Below, piece by piece: positions 7,683 through 15,876 of a stretch of 64,000 nt of DNA. The notes under the pieces were generated by a model. That model had not been told where the DNA came from, did no database searches, and saw only the letters and a list, made by a program, of their open reading frames with translations. The stretch's first letter is position 1; each line of letters begins with the position of its first letter. The position numbers and the translations under genes are program-made. Source of the DNA: PALSA-1353 sp050012375 (lineage in GTDB: Bacteria; Planctomycetota; Phycisphaerae; Tepidisphaerales; Tepidisphaeraceae); NCBI GenBank assembly GCA_050012375.1, contig JBEKHH010000015.1:28739-92738 (forward strand), given 5' to 3'.

Positions 7683-9236
7683 CTACGGAGGTAGTTTTTG
7701 GTCGGAGGGGGTGTCTACGAAACCCTCGTCTTTGAGGTTGTGGCGGGGGGTTTCGTTACCGTTACCAGAGGCAGTGAGTTGAAAAAGCATCGAAGGGCGG
7801 CCGTTTTTGCGCGGCCAAGTGATCTGGCCTAGGCCGGCGTCGACCAAGCTTTGGAGGAAAGAAATCGCGATGTTGACCGAGGCGCGGAAGCGACGGGAGC
7901 AATGCATGAGTTGGCGCGGGGTCACGCGGCCGCCTAGGGATCGGATGAGATTCATCAGGCGGTCGAAGTCGCGCTGGTCGTCATCGGTGGGATCGGGGAA
8001 GTGGGAGCGCAGGCGCTCGGCTTCGTTGGTGAAGAATTCGACGAGGGCGAGGGCATCCTCGGTTGGGGATTGGGGGATGGTGGTTTCGTTGGCGGCGCTG
8101 TCGCCGGAGGCGATCAGGTGGAAGATCAAGGCGAGCCTGGGGATGTAGGTGACGAGATTGTGGAGGTGGGCGGCCAGAAGTGGATCGGATTGGGATTGGG
8201 CATTGGCGTGAAGGCGGTCGTGGGCGGCGACGAAGATTTTGTGGGCGACGGAATCGAAGGCGAGGGGAGTTTCGTCGGGGCCGCGACGGTGAATGTGCTC
8301 GGGGATGTCGCGAAGGTTCACAATGGTTTCGTGCCAAGCTTGGCGGAGTTTGGTGGGGAAGAACGGGGCGGCGATGGGAGAGCCGGGAGGCGCGGGTTGG
8401 GCGAGGAGGAAATTGGCCAGCGGATCAGGGGATTCGAGGAACAGATCCGAGGTGCGGGGCGGAAATAGGCCGGTGACTGCGAGGAATGGCCTGGGGAGAA
8501 AAATCGTCGGGGGATAATTTTTGTGGAGATCGATGCATATGGGGGAGACATTGAAGTGAGCGGAATTGAGGGAGGCGAGGGCTGGGTGGAGATTTTGCAG
8601 GCAGAGGAGCAGCCCGCGGGGGTTCTGATGGAGATTTTGGGCGATGATGCGGGGGTGGTGGGAGGAGAGATAGAACATGGGGAACTTGGGATGGGCAAGC
8701 TGCGGCATCGGGCCGCGGGATTTGAGAGGGAGTTTTTTCCACTCCTCGATAGCGTCGAGATGGTCGCTGAGAGTGCGTTCGAATCCCTCGGCGAAATGGG
8801 ACTGGTGGAGAATGAGGGGGTGGATGATGAGGTGTAGCAGATTGGAGATTCGCTCTTCGGCGGGGCAGAGGAGCGCGGACCAGATCACGGGGCGAACGAG
8901 AAGGTCATCGTAGAGGCGGACGGCCCGACTGTTGCCAATGGCCGCGCCGGCGACGGCGAGCATGGGGAGAACGGCGGTGATGGGGTCGAGGCTGAAGGAC
9001 CGTTGGGCGTGGGTGGAGAATTCGCGGACGATCGCGGGGAACCGCGAAAGCGGAGCGGGGGAATGGGCCAGAGCAGGGTTTGGAGTAAAAATGGGGATCC
9101 CTCTATATCTATAGCTGGGAGGTGAAGGTTTTGTGCCTGTTTTGGGGTTGGGAATGGGAAAAAATTTTGGCGGATGCAAATGGGCAAGAGATTGCAATGA
9201 CGGAGTGGTGTTCCCCCGGAAAGGAGTTGCGGCCAC
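7683..9236 (-). CDS. DUF3987-like protein with a degenerate P-loop
   Basis: A 517-residue protein. DPITAVLPMLAVAGAAIGNS (84-103), PVIWSALLCPAEERISNLL (116-134), NPRGLLL (205-211) and PPTIFLPRPFLAVTGLFPP follow the order of the DUF3987 (primase/helicase-associated ATPase-like) family, as does a C-terminal winged-helix-like segment RRFRASVNIAISFLQSLVDAGLGQ. In the family the segment after W-ALL is a Walker A loop of the GxxGxGKS/P type; here it reads CPAEERIS, with no Gly-Lys-Ser, so ATP binding is probably lost. The start is uncertain: the GTG at 9236 precedes a Pro-rich stretch overlapping the 46-bp repeat at 9098-9143, and no Met occurs before residue 92. It could be a decaying gene or a repurposed non-ATPase. 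Confidence 0.65.
   Translation of the reverse strand: MAATPFRGNTTPSLQSLAHLHPPKFFPIPNPKTGTKPSPPSYRYRGIPIFTPNPALAHSPAPLSRFPAIVREFSTHAQRSFSLDPITAVLPMLAVAGAAIGNSRAVRLYDDLLVRPVIWSALLCPAEERISNLLHLIIHPLILHQSHFAEGFERTLSDHLDAIEEWKKLPLKSRGPMPQLAHPKFPMFYLSSHHPRIIAQNLHQNPRGLLLCLQNLHPALASLNSAHFNVSPICIDLHKNYPPTIFLPRPFLAVTGLFPPRTSDLFLESPDPLANFLLAQPAPPGSPIAAPFFPTKLRQAWHETIVNLRDIPEHIHRRGPDETPLAFDSVAHKIFVAAHDRLHANAQSQSDPLLAAHLHNLVTYIPRLALIFHLIASGDSAANETTIPQSPTEDALALVEFFTNEAERLRSHFPDPTDDDQRDFDRLMNLIRSLGGRVTPRQLMHCSRRFRASVNIAISFLQSLVDAGLGQITWPRKNGRPSMLFQLTASGNGNETPRHNLKDEGFVDTPSDQKLPP
9098..9143. repeat. 46-bp dispersed element with TCCCTCTATATCTATAG core, copy 1
   Basis: The element begins TCCCTCTATATCTATAG, continues with GGTGAA and ends CTGTTTT. 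A second copy of the same length lies at 29720-29765 and matches without gaps at about 38 of 46 positions, including the first 17 bases exactly. On the minus strand it reads towards the DUF3987 gene and overlaps its 5' part. In the shared frame both copies would encode YRYRG, but flanking differences are not biased to third positions, so selection seems to act on DNA or RNA rather than protein. Confidence 0.75.
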
Positions 9237-9502
9237 AGGCCGTCCCTCAACCGTCCTTCACGGCCCGGCTTGACCGACCATTTACTTGCTGTCTCATCCT
9301 CGGTGCCGCTAAGGCCGTACTCTGCCGGAACCCACCAATAACGACGAGCGCTGCCGGGCGATTGGGATTTCTTCCCTCCCCACGCCGGCGGACCATCCTC
9401 ACCCTGTGGTTGTGCATTGGCCGACGTGGCCGCGTACTTCACCCCACGGTTACTGGCGCTTGGCTCCAATTTTGATATCATCCGCAAAAAAGGACCTCGA
9501 CT

Positions 9503-10435
9503 ATGGCGATTCCCGAATTTCAAGAATTCATATTACCGCTGCTCAAATTTGCCGGCGATGGGAGGGACCACACAATTGCGGAGGCCCGAGACGCGCTGAG
9601 CGCCACCCTGTCTATCGATGCAAAGGACCGTCAAGAATTGCTTCCGAGTGGTACTCAAACCCGTTTCGATAATCGCGTAACCTGGGCCAGAACCTACCTC
9701 ACCAAAGCCGTTCTGCTAACGCGCCTCGGCCGCGGCGCCTTCAAGATTACAGAACGAGGCCAATCAGTGCTGCACAATCCCCCATCTCGCATTGACAAGA
9801 AATTCCTTCGCCGCTTCCCAGAATTCGCCAAATTCGCCGATGATTGGAAATCTAATCCGACTAATCTGACCCATCCGCCGGCCCCAGCGGCTGTTGACGA
9901 GGTCGCCGATGATCGAACCCCACTCGAAACGCTAGAGGCCAGCTATAAAAGAATCCGAAGCGCACTGGCTACGGACATATTGGAACAGCTCGCCAAGGCA
10001 ACTCCGAAATTCTTCGAGCAGGTGGTGATTGATCTTCTCTTGGCGATGGGATACGGGGGCTCGCGTGCTGATGCCGCACAGATTGTTGGGAAAAGCGGCG
10101 ACGAGGGAATCGATGGCACCATCAACGAAGACAGACTCGGCTTGGACGTGGTCTATGTGCAAGCTAAGCGCTGGAACGGCCCCGTGTCACGTCCCACCGT
10201 GCAATCCTTTGCGGGCAGCCTCGAAGGCCAACGTGCTCGAAAGGGTGTTTTTATCACTACCTCGCAATTCACGAGTGACGCCCGCGCCTATGTCCTGCAA
10301 ATTGAAAAGAAAATCGTACTCATCGATGGAGCCCAGCTTGCACAGTTAATGATTGACTACCACATCGGAGTTTCGACCACCGCCACCTATGAAGTGAACA
10401 GGCTTGATCTCGATTACTTCGAGGAAGACGACTAG
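9503..10435 (+). CDS. mrr: Mrr-type restriction endonuclease
   Basis: Type IV restriction enzyme of the Mrr family, 310 residues. Residues 1-95 form the N-terminal winged-helix domain (PEFQEFILPLLKFAGDGRDH and the WARTYLTKAVLL region). Residues 168-295 form the PD-(D/E)XK nuclease core: FFEQVVIDLLLAMGYGG, GKSGDEGIDG (catalytic Asp at 204) and VQAKRW (Gln 220, Lys 222). Family members cut modified or foreign DNA. The ATG is preceded by AAAAAAGGA at suitable spacing. Base composition is visibly less GC-rich than the neighbours, and a tRNA 3' fragment follows about 155 nt downstream, so acquisition by transfer is likely. No methyltransferase partner is adjacent, which fits a stand-alone enzyme. 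Confidence 0.92.
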   Translation: MAIPEFQEFILPLLKFAGDGRDHTIAEARDALSATLSIDAKDRQELLPSGTQTRFDNRVTWARTYLTKAVLLTRLGRGAFKITERGQSVLHNPPSRIDKKFLRRFPEFAKFADDWKSNPTNLTHPPAPAAVDEVADDRTPLETLEASYKRIRSALATDILEQLAKATPKFFEQVVIDLLLAMGYGGSRADAAQIVGKSGDEGIDGTINEDRLGLDVVYVQAKRWNGPVSRPTVQSFAGSLEGQRARKGVFITTSQFTSDARAYVLQIEKKIVLIDGAQLAQLMIDYHIGVSTTATYEVNRLDLDYFEEDD

Positions 10436-10591
10436 CACTCCGCGGCGAAACCGTACACAAAACTGCACACAATTCGCTGGAAAACATGGTCGAAATGGTG
10501 TATATGTGACACCGCAGCGCAAGGACGTAAGGCCTTGCGGTTGCCGGAAGTACAACGCTTCTCAACAGTTAAAAATTTTGAGCGAAACACA

Positions 10592-10633
10592 CTCATAACC
10601 CGGAGGTCGGAGGTTCGAATCCTCCCCCCGATT
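10592..10633 (+). pseudogene. 3' half of a tRNA-Met (CAT), likely attachment-site remnant
   Basis: The sequence starts exactly at an anticodon loop CTCATAA (10592-10598, anticodon CAT), continues through the 3' anticodon strand and variable loop, has a full T-arm (GGAGG, TTCGAAT, CCTCC at 10609-10625) and the acceptor 3' strand. Nothing upstream can pair as a 5' half, so it is a truncated tRNA. Such a cut at the anticodon loop is the usual footprint of a tyrosine-recombinase element integrated into a tRNA gene. An inverted copy of the T-arm follows, giving 15-bp perfect arms at 10607-10621 and 10630-10644. Confidence 0.8.
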
Positions 10634-10699
10634 CGAACCTCCGAGCGGAGTGGCTCGATGGGGGGTGCGGGAGAATTGAAAATTTATGGGATTGGGATT

Positions 10700-10850
10700 C
10701 CGCAGGGAGCAAGCTCCCTGGGCTTTGGAGGGGGAAGGCGACCCGGAAGGGCAAGACCATGGGATAACAATCCCATGGCTTCCCAAATGGGCGACCGCGA
10801 TTCTGGGGCGTCGAGAAGAACGCGCGTCCCGGCGCGCCGGGACGCCGCTA
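10700..10850. repeat. Cluster of three palindromic repeats
   Basis: Three strong hairpins occur in a row in the gene-free stretch 10436-10887: arms CAGGGAGC/GCTCCCTG at 10703-10720, arms CCATGGGAT/ATCCCATGG at 10757-10778, and a perfect 22-base palindrome with GCGTCCCGGCG arms at 10824-10845. The first two have the GGCT tail seen in palindromes elsewhere in the window; the third is followed by CGCTAAAC. They look like REP-type units. I see no credible gene in 10436-10887 apart from the tRNA fragment. Confidence 0.8.
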
Positions 10851-10891
10851 AACATTGGGTTGCTGTCCCTGAAACACGGTTCCTTATTTAG
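10789..10891. repeat. Long dispersed repeat (GGCGACCGCGATTCTGGG ... TTATTTAG), copy 1
   Basis: Starts GGCGACCGCGATTCTGGG, contains a variable palindrome, then CGCTAAA, TGTCCCTGAA, CACGGTT and ends CTTATTTAG. A second copy is at 49330-49426 with the same blocks in the same order but a different palindrome. In both, the last bases contain the stop codon (TAA on the minus strand) of the gene to the right, so the repeat begins directly at the 3' end of a minus-strand gene. Confidence 0.85.
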
Positions 10892-11853
10892 AGGATTTGG
10901 TTTATGAGGGGCAGCGAGGATTGGAATCGCCGGAGGTTTTGCAGGAAATGATCGACGACGCGTTCGGATTCGTCGAGATGCCCGCCGCCGGTGTGGGGGG
11001 TGATGAAGCAATTGGGCGCTCGCCAAAGTGGATGGTCGGGAGGAAGCGGCTCGGGGTCAGTGACGTCGAGATAAGCGGCGGCGAGCCGGCCGGTGGCGAG
11101 GGAATCGAGCAGGGGTTTTTGATCGACGGTGGTTCCGCGTCCGATGTTGTAAAAAATCGCTCCGGGCTTGATGGCGGCGAAACGGGCGGCGCTCATGAAG
11201 CGGTCGGTGGCGGGGCTGGCGGGGAGAATGTTGACGACGTGGTCGGCAACTGAAAGCAATTTTTCCAATTCTGAAATGGGATGGACGGGAACGGGTTCGT
11301 CGCCGCGGGGGTTCTGCCGGATGGCGGAAATTTTCATTCGCAGAGGTTGGAGCAATTCGGCGAGCCTCCGGGCGATTGTGCCGAAGCCGAGGAGCAAAAC
11401 GGTTTGGCCGATGAGCAGGCGGCAACGCGGGCGGAGATCGGCGATGGGCCATGCGCGCGGGCCGAACTGGTTGGCCAAGGACGGAGGGATCGCCCGGGCG
11501 TGGGCGAGCATGAAAGCCAGGACGTGCTCGGCACACGGTTCGTCGAAGACGGATGAACTGCTGGTGATGACGGCATTTCGGCGTCGGAGGGCGTCGCGGA
11601 TGTCGGGGCGGTCGTAGCGGGTGTAGCTGGCGCTGCTGAGTTGAACCCACCGGAGACGGGGAAGATCGAGGAGTTGATTCGGATCGGGCTGGCCGAAGGC
11701 GATGTCGGCATCGGCCAGGGAGGGATCGGGACCGGCGGCGGCGAGATTGTTTGTGCGCTGGGTGCTGAGAATGAGGCGATGGGGGAGAAGGCCGGCTGCG
11801 AGGCGCGATTCGACGGAATCGGGGATGCGGGTGTTGCACCAGATGACCAGCAT
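10888..11853 (-). CDS. D-isomer specific 2-hydroxyacid dehydrogenase family protein
   Basis: A 321-residue NAD(P)-dependent dehydrogenase that in this family interconverts 2-oxoacids and D-2-hydroxyacids. Visible features are the dinucleotide-binding GFGTIARRLAELL (Gly 156, Gly 158), IGRGTTVD with the substrate-binding Arg 239, DVTDPEPLPPDHPLW with Glu 268 and TPHTGGG with catalytic His 287. The triad Arg/Glu/His is intact, so the enzyme should be active; the substrate (glyoxylate, hydroxypyruvate or other) cannot be told. The start at 11853 is supported by a TATCCT box 6 nt upstream. The stop codon lies in the long repeat. It stands alone before the ribosomal cluster. Confidence 0.88.
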   Translation of the reverse strand: MLVIWCNTRIPDSVESRLAAGLLPHRLILSTQRTNNLAAAGPDPSLADADIAFGQPDPNQLLDLPRLRWVQLSSASYTRYDRPDIRDALRRRNAVITSSSSVFDEPCAEHVLAFMLAHARAIPPSLANQFGPRAWPIADLRPRCRLLIGQTVLLLGFGTIARRLAELLQPLRMKISAIRQNPRGDEPVPVHPISELEKLLSVADHVVNILPASPATDRFMSAARFAAIKPGAIFYNIGRGTTVDQKPLLDSLATGRLAAAYLDVTDPEPLPPDHPLWRAPNCFITPHTGGGHLDESERVVDHFLQNLRRFQSSLPLINQIL

Positions 11854-11859
11854 GGCGGG

Positions 11860-11888
11860 AGGATAGCGATGAAACCCGAAAGTGCGAA
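11860..11888 (-). promoter_or_regulatory. Probable leaderless promoter of the hydroxyacid dehydrogenase
   Basis: On the minus strand TTCGCA (11883-11888), a 17-nt spacer and TATCCT (11860-11865) are followed after exactly 6 nt by the ATG at 11853. Transcription would begin at or next to the start codon, with no room for a ribosome site. Confidence 0.6.
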
Positions 11889-11993
11889 ACCAGAATGGCG
11901 AATCAAAACCAAAGCCAGTCCCGCCTCAATTATGGCAACATTTTCAGTCTTCATTGTAAATCCGTAATTCTCCGGCGTTTCCAGATAGAAATT

Positions 11994-12096
11994 GAACCGC
12001 GGAGCACGCGGAGATCGCAGAGACAAACGCGGAGAAGACCTTCGGACAGGCTCTTCTTTGCGTCTATCTCCGCGGCCTCGGCGTGCTCTGCGGTTC
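11994..12096. repeat. Long imperfect inverted repeat of the CCGCGGAGCACGCGGAG family
   Basis: The left arm begins GAACCGCGGAGCACGCGGAG and continues to CGCGGAGAAGA; the right arm returns from TCTTCTTTGCGTC to CTCGGCGTGCTCTGCGGTTC. Together they can fold into a hairpin of about 100 nt. Related copies are at 37143-37238 and 63804-63884, and a degenerate one near 29815-29870. It lies in the 497-nt spacer 11854-12350, which otherwise holds the promoter of the translation cluster and no gene I can support. Confidence 0.85.
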
Positions 12097-12222
12097 GATC
12101 TGACTTTGAAATTAAGGAACTTACGCGAAAGATCAAAAACGTTGAATTATGGGGTTCAGCCTTGGGCGCCATCGAGATTCTAGGGGCCTTTGATTTCTCG
12201 ATTTTTGACGGCATCCATATCA

Positions 12223-12250
12223 TTGACATTGGGTTGGGGCGATTTATACT
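12223..12250 (+). promoter_or_regulatory. Sigma-70-type promoter of the tRNA-Thr/tuf cluster
   Basis: TTGACA at 12223-12228, a 16-nt spacer, and TATACT at 12245-12250. The expected start is near 12257, about 95 nt before tRNA-Thr. The perfect -35 box fits strong expression of tRNA and EF-Tu. Confidence 0.8.
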
Positions 12251-12350
12251 CGCCGCCCTTCCGAGCTTCCGGTACGCGCTGGAACGGCGTTTTTTTTCCG
12301 GAAGCCTTCGGCGGCGCTGCCGAGAACGCCGGAGCGGCCTGGCGAGAAGC

Positions 12351-12422
12351 GCTGGCATAGCTCAGCGGCAGAGCGCCACCTTGGTAAGGTGGAGGTCCTG
12401 GGTTCAATCCCCAGTGCCAGCT
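12351..12422 (+). tRNA. tRNA-Thr (anticodon GGT)
   Basis: A 72-nt cloverleaf with acceptor arms GCTGGCA (12351-12357) and TGCCAGC (12415-12421), discriminator T, anticodon stem CCACC/GGTGG around loop TTGGTAA, and T-arm CTGGG-TTCAATC-CCCAG. CCA is not encoded. It precedes tuf by 59 nt in the same direction; tRNA-Thr before tuf is a widely conserved arrangement in bacteria, so they are probably co-transcribed. Confidence 0.95.
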
Positions 12423-12481
12423 TATTGTAAAGAGTCGGAACACCGAGGTTTTGTAGAACAACTGATCTGGAGGTTACGGAC

Positions 12482-13678
<1,197 letters not shown>

Positions 13679-13780
13679 CGAAAAAAACGTTGCGGCTCAA
13701 CGGACGAGAACGGGTCAGCAGCCAGTGGAAGAGCCTCCGCTGGCTTTTGATTTCTTGGAGAGCAGAGCGGATAGGCGATC

Positions 13781-13945
13781 ATGGCAAAAGAAAACCGAGA
13801 GATGGTTTGGCTTCAATGCACGGAGACGGGCGACTTGAACTACCGCACGGAGCTGAAGGTGGCGGGCGGCGCGCCCAAGATCGAGCTGAAGAAATATTGC
13901 CCGCGGTTGCGAAAGCACACGATGCATAAGATTAAAAGGAAATGA
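13781..13945 (+). CDS. rpmG: 50S ribosomal protein L33
   Basis: A 54-residue basic protein of the large ribosomal subunit. It begins MAKENREMVWLQC and ends with the L33 signature LKKYCPRLRKHTMHKIKRK. It lies between tuf and tRNA-Trp, the usual place of rpmG. The zinc-binding L33 form has two CxxC pairs; here only one Cys remains in each pair (Cys 13 and Cys 40), so metal binding is probably lost and this is a zinc-independent or intermediate form. The start ATG follows a GGATAGGCGATC stretch. Confidence 0.93.
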   Translation: MAKENREMVWLQCTETGDLNYRTELKVAGGAPKIELKKYCPRLRKHTMHKIKRK

Positions 13946-14004
13946 GTGGCTGGCTATTGGTTGCTGGTTGGAAAGCGCCCTGGTAGTCCCTAGCCCCTGG
14001 AAAT

Positions 14005-14077
14005 ACGCCAGTAGCTCAATTGGCAGAGCAGCCGTCTCCAAAGCGGCAGGTTGGGGGTTCGATTCCCTCCTGGCGTG
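14005..14077 (+). tRNA. tRNA-Trp (anticodon CCA)
   Basis: A 73-nt cloverleaf: acceptor arms ACGCCAG (14005-14011) and CTGGCGT (14070-14076), discriminator G at 14077, D-arm AGCTCAATTGGCAGAGC, anticodon loop CTCCAAA, T-arm TTGGGGGTTCGATTCCCTCC. CCA is not encoded. It sits between rpmG and secE, a classical position. The secE ATG follows only 6 nt after the discriminator base. Confidence 0.95.
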
Positions 14078-14083
14078 TGAAAC

Positions 14084-14692
14084 ATGGAATCGACCAAGAT
14101 AAAACCAGAGCCGAAGGACGCGATGACGGGCGAGCAGGCTGACAATTCCGAGGATTCGCAAGGGCCGCCGCGCACGCCGCCGAGTCGTCGGCAGCCGGGT
14201 CCAACGCGGGCGCAGCCGGTGGAGAGCGCGACCGGGGGATACTTCCACATTTACAAGAAGGGGCAGGGGTATTGGACGCGCATGGGGACGGTGGCGGCGG
14301 TCTCGCTGATCGGATTGCTGACGGCGGATTTTCTGTACTCGCAGTTCGACGGATTTTCGACCCAGCCGTGGCTCAGCAAGGCGCTGAGGGCCACTCATCT
14401 TCAGGAGCCGCGGGGCGCGTATCTGCTGGTGGTGATTTTCTCGCTGACGTATGCGGCGATCGCGTATCACATGATGAATAAGCCGATGAACGTGGATTTT
14501 CTGATCGCCACCGACAGCGAAATGAAGAAGGTGAACTGGACGACGCGCAAGCAACTGATGGGATCGACCAAGGTGGTGATCTGGTTCATGTTCGTCATAG
14601 CCGTGATGCTGTTTATGTATGACCTGTTTTTTCAAATGGTGTTCTATCTTCTGGGAGTGCTGAAAACGCCGCCGTTTTTCCTGGGACATTGA
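14084..14692 (+). CDS. secE: Preprotein translocase subunit SecE
   Basis: Essential small subunit of the SecYEG channel that clamps SecY in the cytoplasmic membrane. The protein has 202 residues, much longer than the minimal form of about 60: residues 1-60 are charged and disordered, two extra helices follow (AAVSLIGLLTADFLYSQ and YLLVVIFSLTYAAIAYHMM), and the conserved SecE domain is C-terminal (EMKKVNWTTRKQL plus the last helix). The ATG at 14084 lies 6 nt after tRNA-Trp. A second ATG at 14123 has GAAGGA 4 nt upstream and could be the true start. nusG follows, as in most bacteria. Confidence 0.93.
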   Translation: MESTKIKPEPKDAMTGEQADNSEDSQGPPRTPPSRRQPGPTRAQPVESATGGYFHIYKKGQGYWTRMGTVAAVSLIGLLTADFLYSQFDGFSTQPWLSKALRATHLQEPRGAYLLVVIFSLTYAAIAYHMMNKPMNVDFLIATDSEMKKVNWTTRKQLMGSTKVVIWFMFVIAVMLFMYDLFFQMVFYLLGVLKTPPFFLGH

Positions 14693-14710
14693 AAGCTTGG
14701 GTGCGTGCTT

Positions 14711-15256
14711 ATGCAATTTTTCGTCTTGAGAGTGGCGAGCAACAAGGAAGACCGCGTGCGGGAGGCGTTGGTGCGGAAGGTGAAGATAGAGGGCGTGGAG
14801 CAACAGGTGGCGCGGATCCTGGTTCCGGTGGAAAAGGTGCGGCAGATCAAGGACGGGAAACGTCGGGACACGGATCGGAAGCTTTATCCTGGCTACGTCT
14901 TCATCGAGCTGGAACTGGACAAGAACGGGATGATTCCCGAGAAGGTCTGGTTCATGATCAAGGAGACGGACGGGGTTGGAGATTTCATCGGTTCCAACGG
15001 CAAGCCGACGCCGATGAGCCCCAAGGACCAGGCGAAGATGCTGGAAGAGGCGGAGCGACCGGACGACAGCGGACCTACGATTCAGACGGCATACAAGCGT
15101 GGAGATCGGATCAAGGTGACGGAAGGGCCGTTCGTGAACTTTGAAGGCGATGTGGATGAGATCATTCCGGACAAGGGAATGGTGAGGATCATCGCGACGA
15201 TCTTCGGCCGCCCGACGCCGCTGGAACTGGAATATTGGCAGATCGAGAAAATCTGA
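14711..15256 (+). CDS. nusG: Transcription termination/antitermination protein NusG
   Basis: NusG binds RNA polymerase through its N-terminal NGN domain and couples it to Rho or the ribosome through a C-terminal KOW domain. The NGN part reads MQFFVLRVASNKEDRVREAL and KLYPGYVFIELEL; the KOW part reads YKRGDRIKVTEGPFVNFEG and ends with a typical strand. The ATG at 14711 gives the standard N-terminus; a GTG two codons upstream (14705) is possible. A charged linker of about 35 residues (GKPTPMSPKDQAKMLEEAER) joins the domains. It lies between secE and rplK. Confidence 0.96.
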   Translation: MQFFVLRVASNKEDRVREALVRKVKIEGVEQQVARILVPVEKVRQIKDGKRRDTDRKLYPGYVFIELELDKNGMIPEKVWFMIKETDGVGDFIGSNGKPTPMSPKDQAKMLEEAERPDDSGPTIQTAYKRGDRIKVTEGPFVNFEGDVDEIIPDKGMVRIIATIFGRPTPLELEYWQIEKI

Positions 15257-15277
15257 CTTGAATGGGAGTGAAAGGCG

Positions 15278-15706
15278 ATGGCCAAGAAAGTCATAACGGT
15301 GCAGTTCAAGCTTCAGGCCCCCGGCGGGACGGCGACCCCGGCGCCGCCGATCGGGCCGGCATTGGGCCAGCACGGCGTGAATCCCGGACAGTTTATCCAG
15401 CGATTCAACGCGATGTCCGCCCATATGAAGGGGAAGGTCATCGGCTGTCTGGTGACGGTCTACAAGGACCGGACGTTCGATATTGAGCTGAAGAGTCCGC
15501 CCGCCAGCGTGCTGCTGAAGGACGCGGTGAAGGCGGAGAAGGGGAGCGGCGAGCCGAACAAGAACAAGATCGGCACGGTCACGATGGCTCAGTGCAAGGC
15601 GATCGCCAAGGAGAAGATCAAGGATTTGAACGCATTCGACGAGGACCATGCGGCGCGGATCATCGCCGGGACGGCCCGGAGCATGGGAATTACGGTTGAA
15701 GGATAA
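15278..15706 (+). CDS. rplK: 50S ribosomal protein L11
   Basis: L11 (142 residues) forms the base of the GTPase-associated stalk and binds 23S rRNA helices 43-44. The N-terminal [20 protein letters not shown] and [19 protein letters not shown] and the C-terminal [12 protein letters not shown] are family signatures. A GGAGTGAAAGGCG ribosome site precedes the ATG. The spacer to rplA is 170 nt and contains a palindromic repeat, much more than the usual few bases between these genes. Confidence 0.97.
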
Positions 15707-15721
15707 CCCGCCCGTGCAAAT

Positions 15722-15746
15722 AGCCCCCGGTGAATCACCGGGGGCG
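15722..15746. repeat. GCCCCCGGTGA palindrome within the L11-L1 operon
   Basis: Arms GCCCCCGGTGA and TCACCGGGGGC around a single A (15723-15745), flanked by A on the left. The same palindrome occurs at 28699-28719, where the tail CTAAAT follows. No T-run follows, so it is not a classical terminator; it is a dispersed REP-like unit lying between rplK and rplA. Confidence 0.85.
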
Positions 15747-15876
15747 AAATGCAGACTTGACGGGCGCGAGGGAATCGACAGAATACATCTGGTTGAGAAA
15801 TAATGGCCGTACCACGGGCCGAAACAGTGGGAGCTTCCGCGAGAGCATTTTCTCGCGTTAAGGAGCGACAGCGCAC

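Noticed and set aside
13715..15649. Minus-strand open frame of 644 codons
   Set aside because: Runs across rpmG, tRNA-Trp, secE, nusG and rplK; the peptide ESNPQPAALETAALPIELLA is the usual reversed tRNA artefact.
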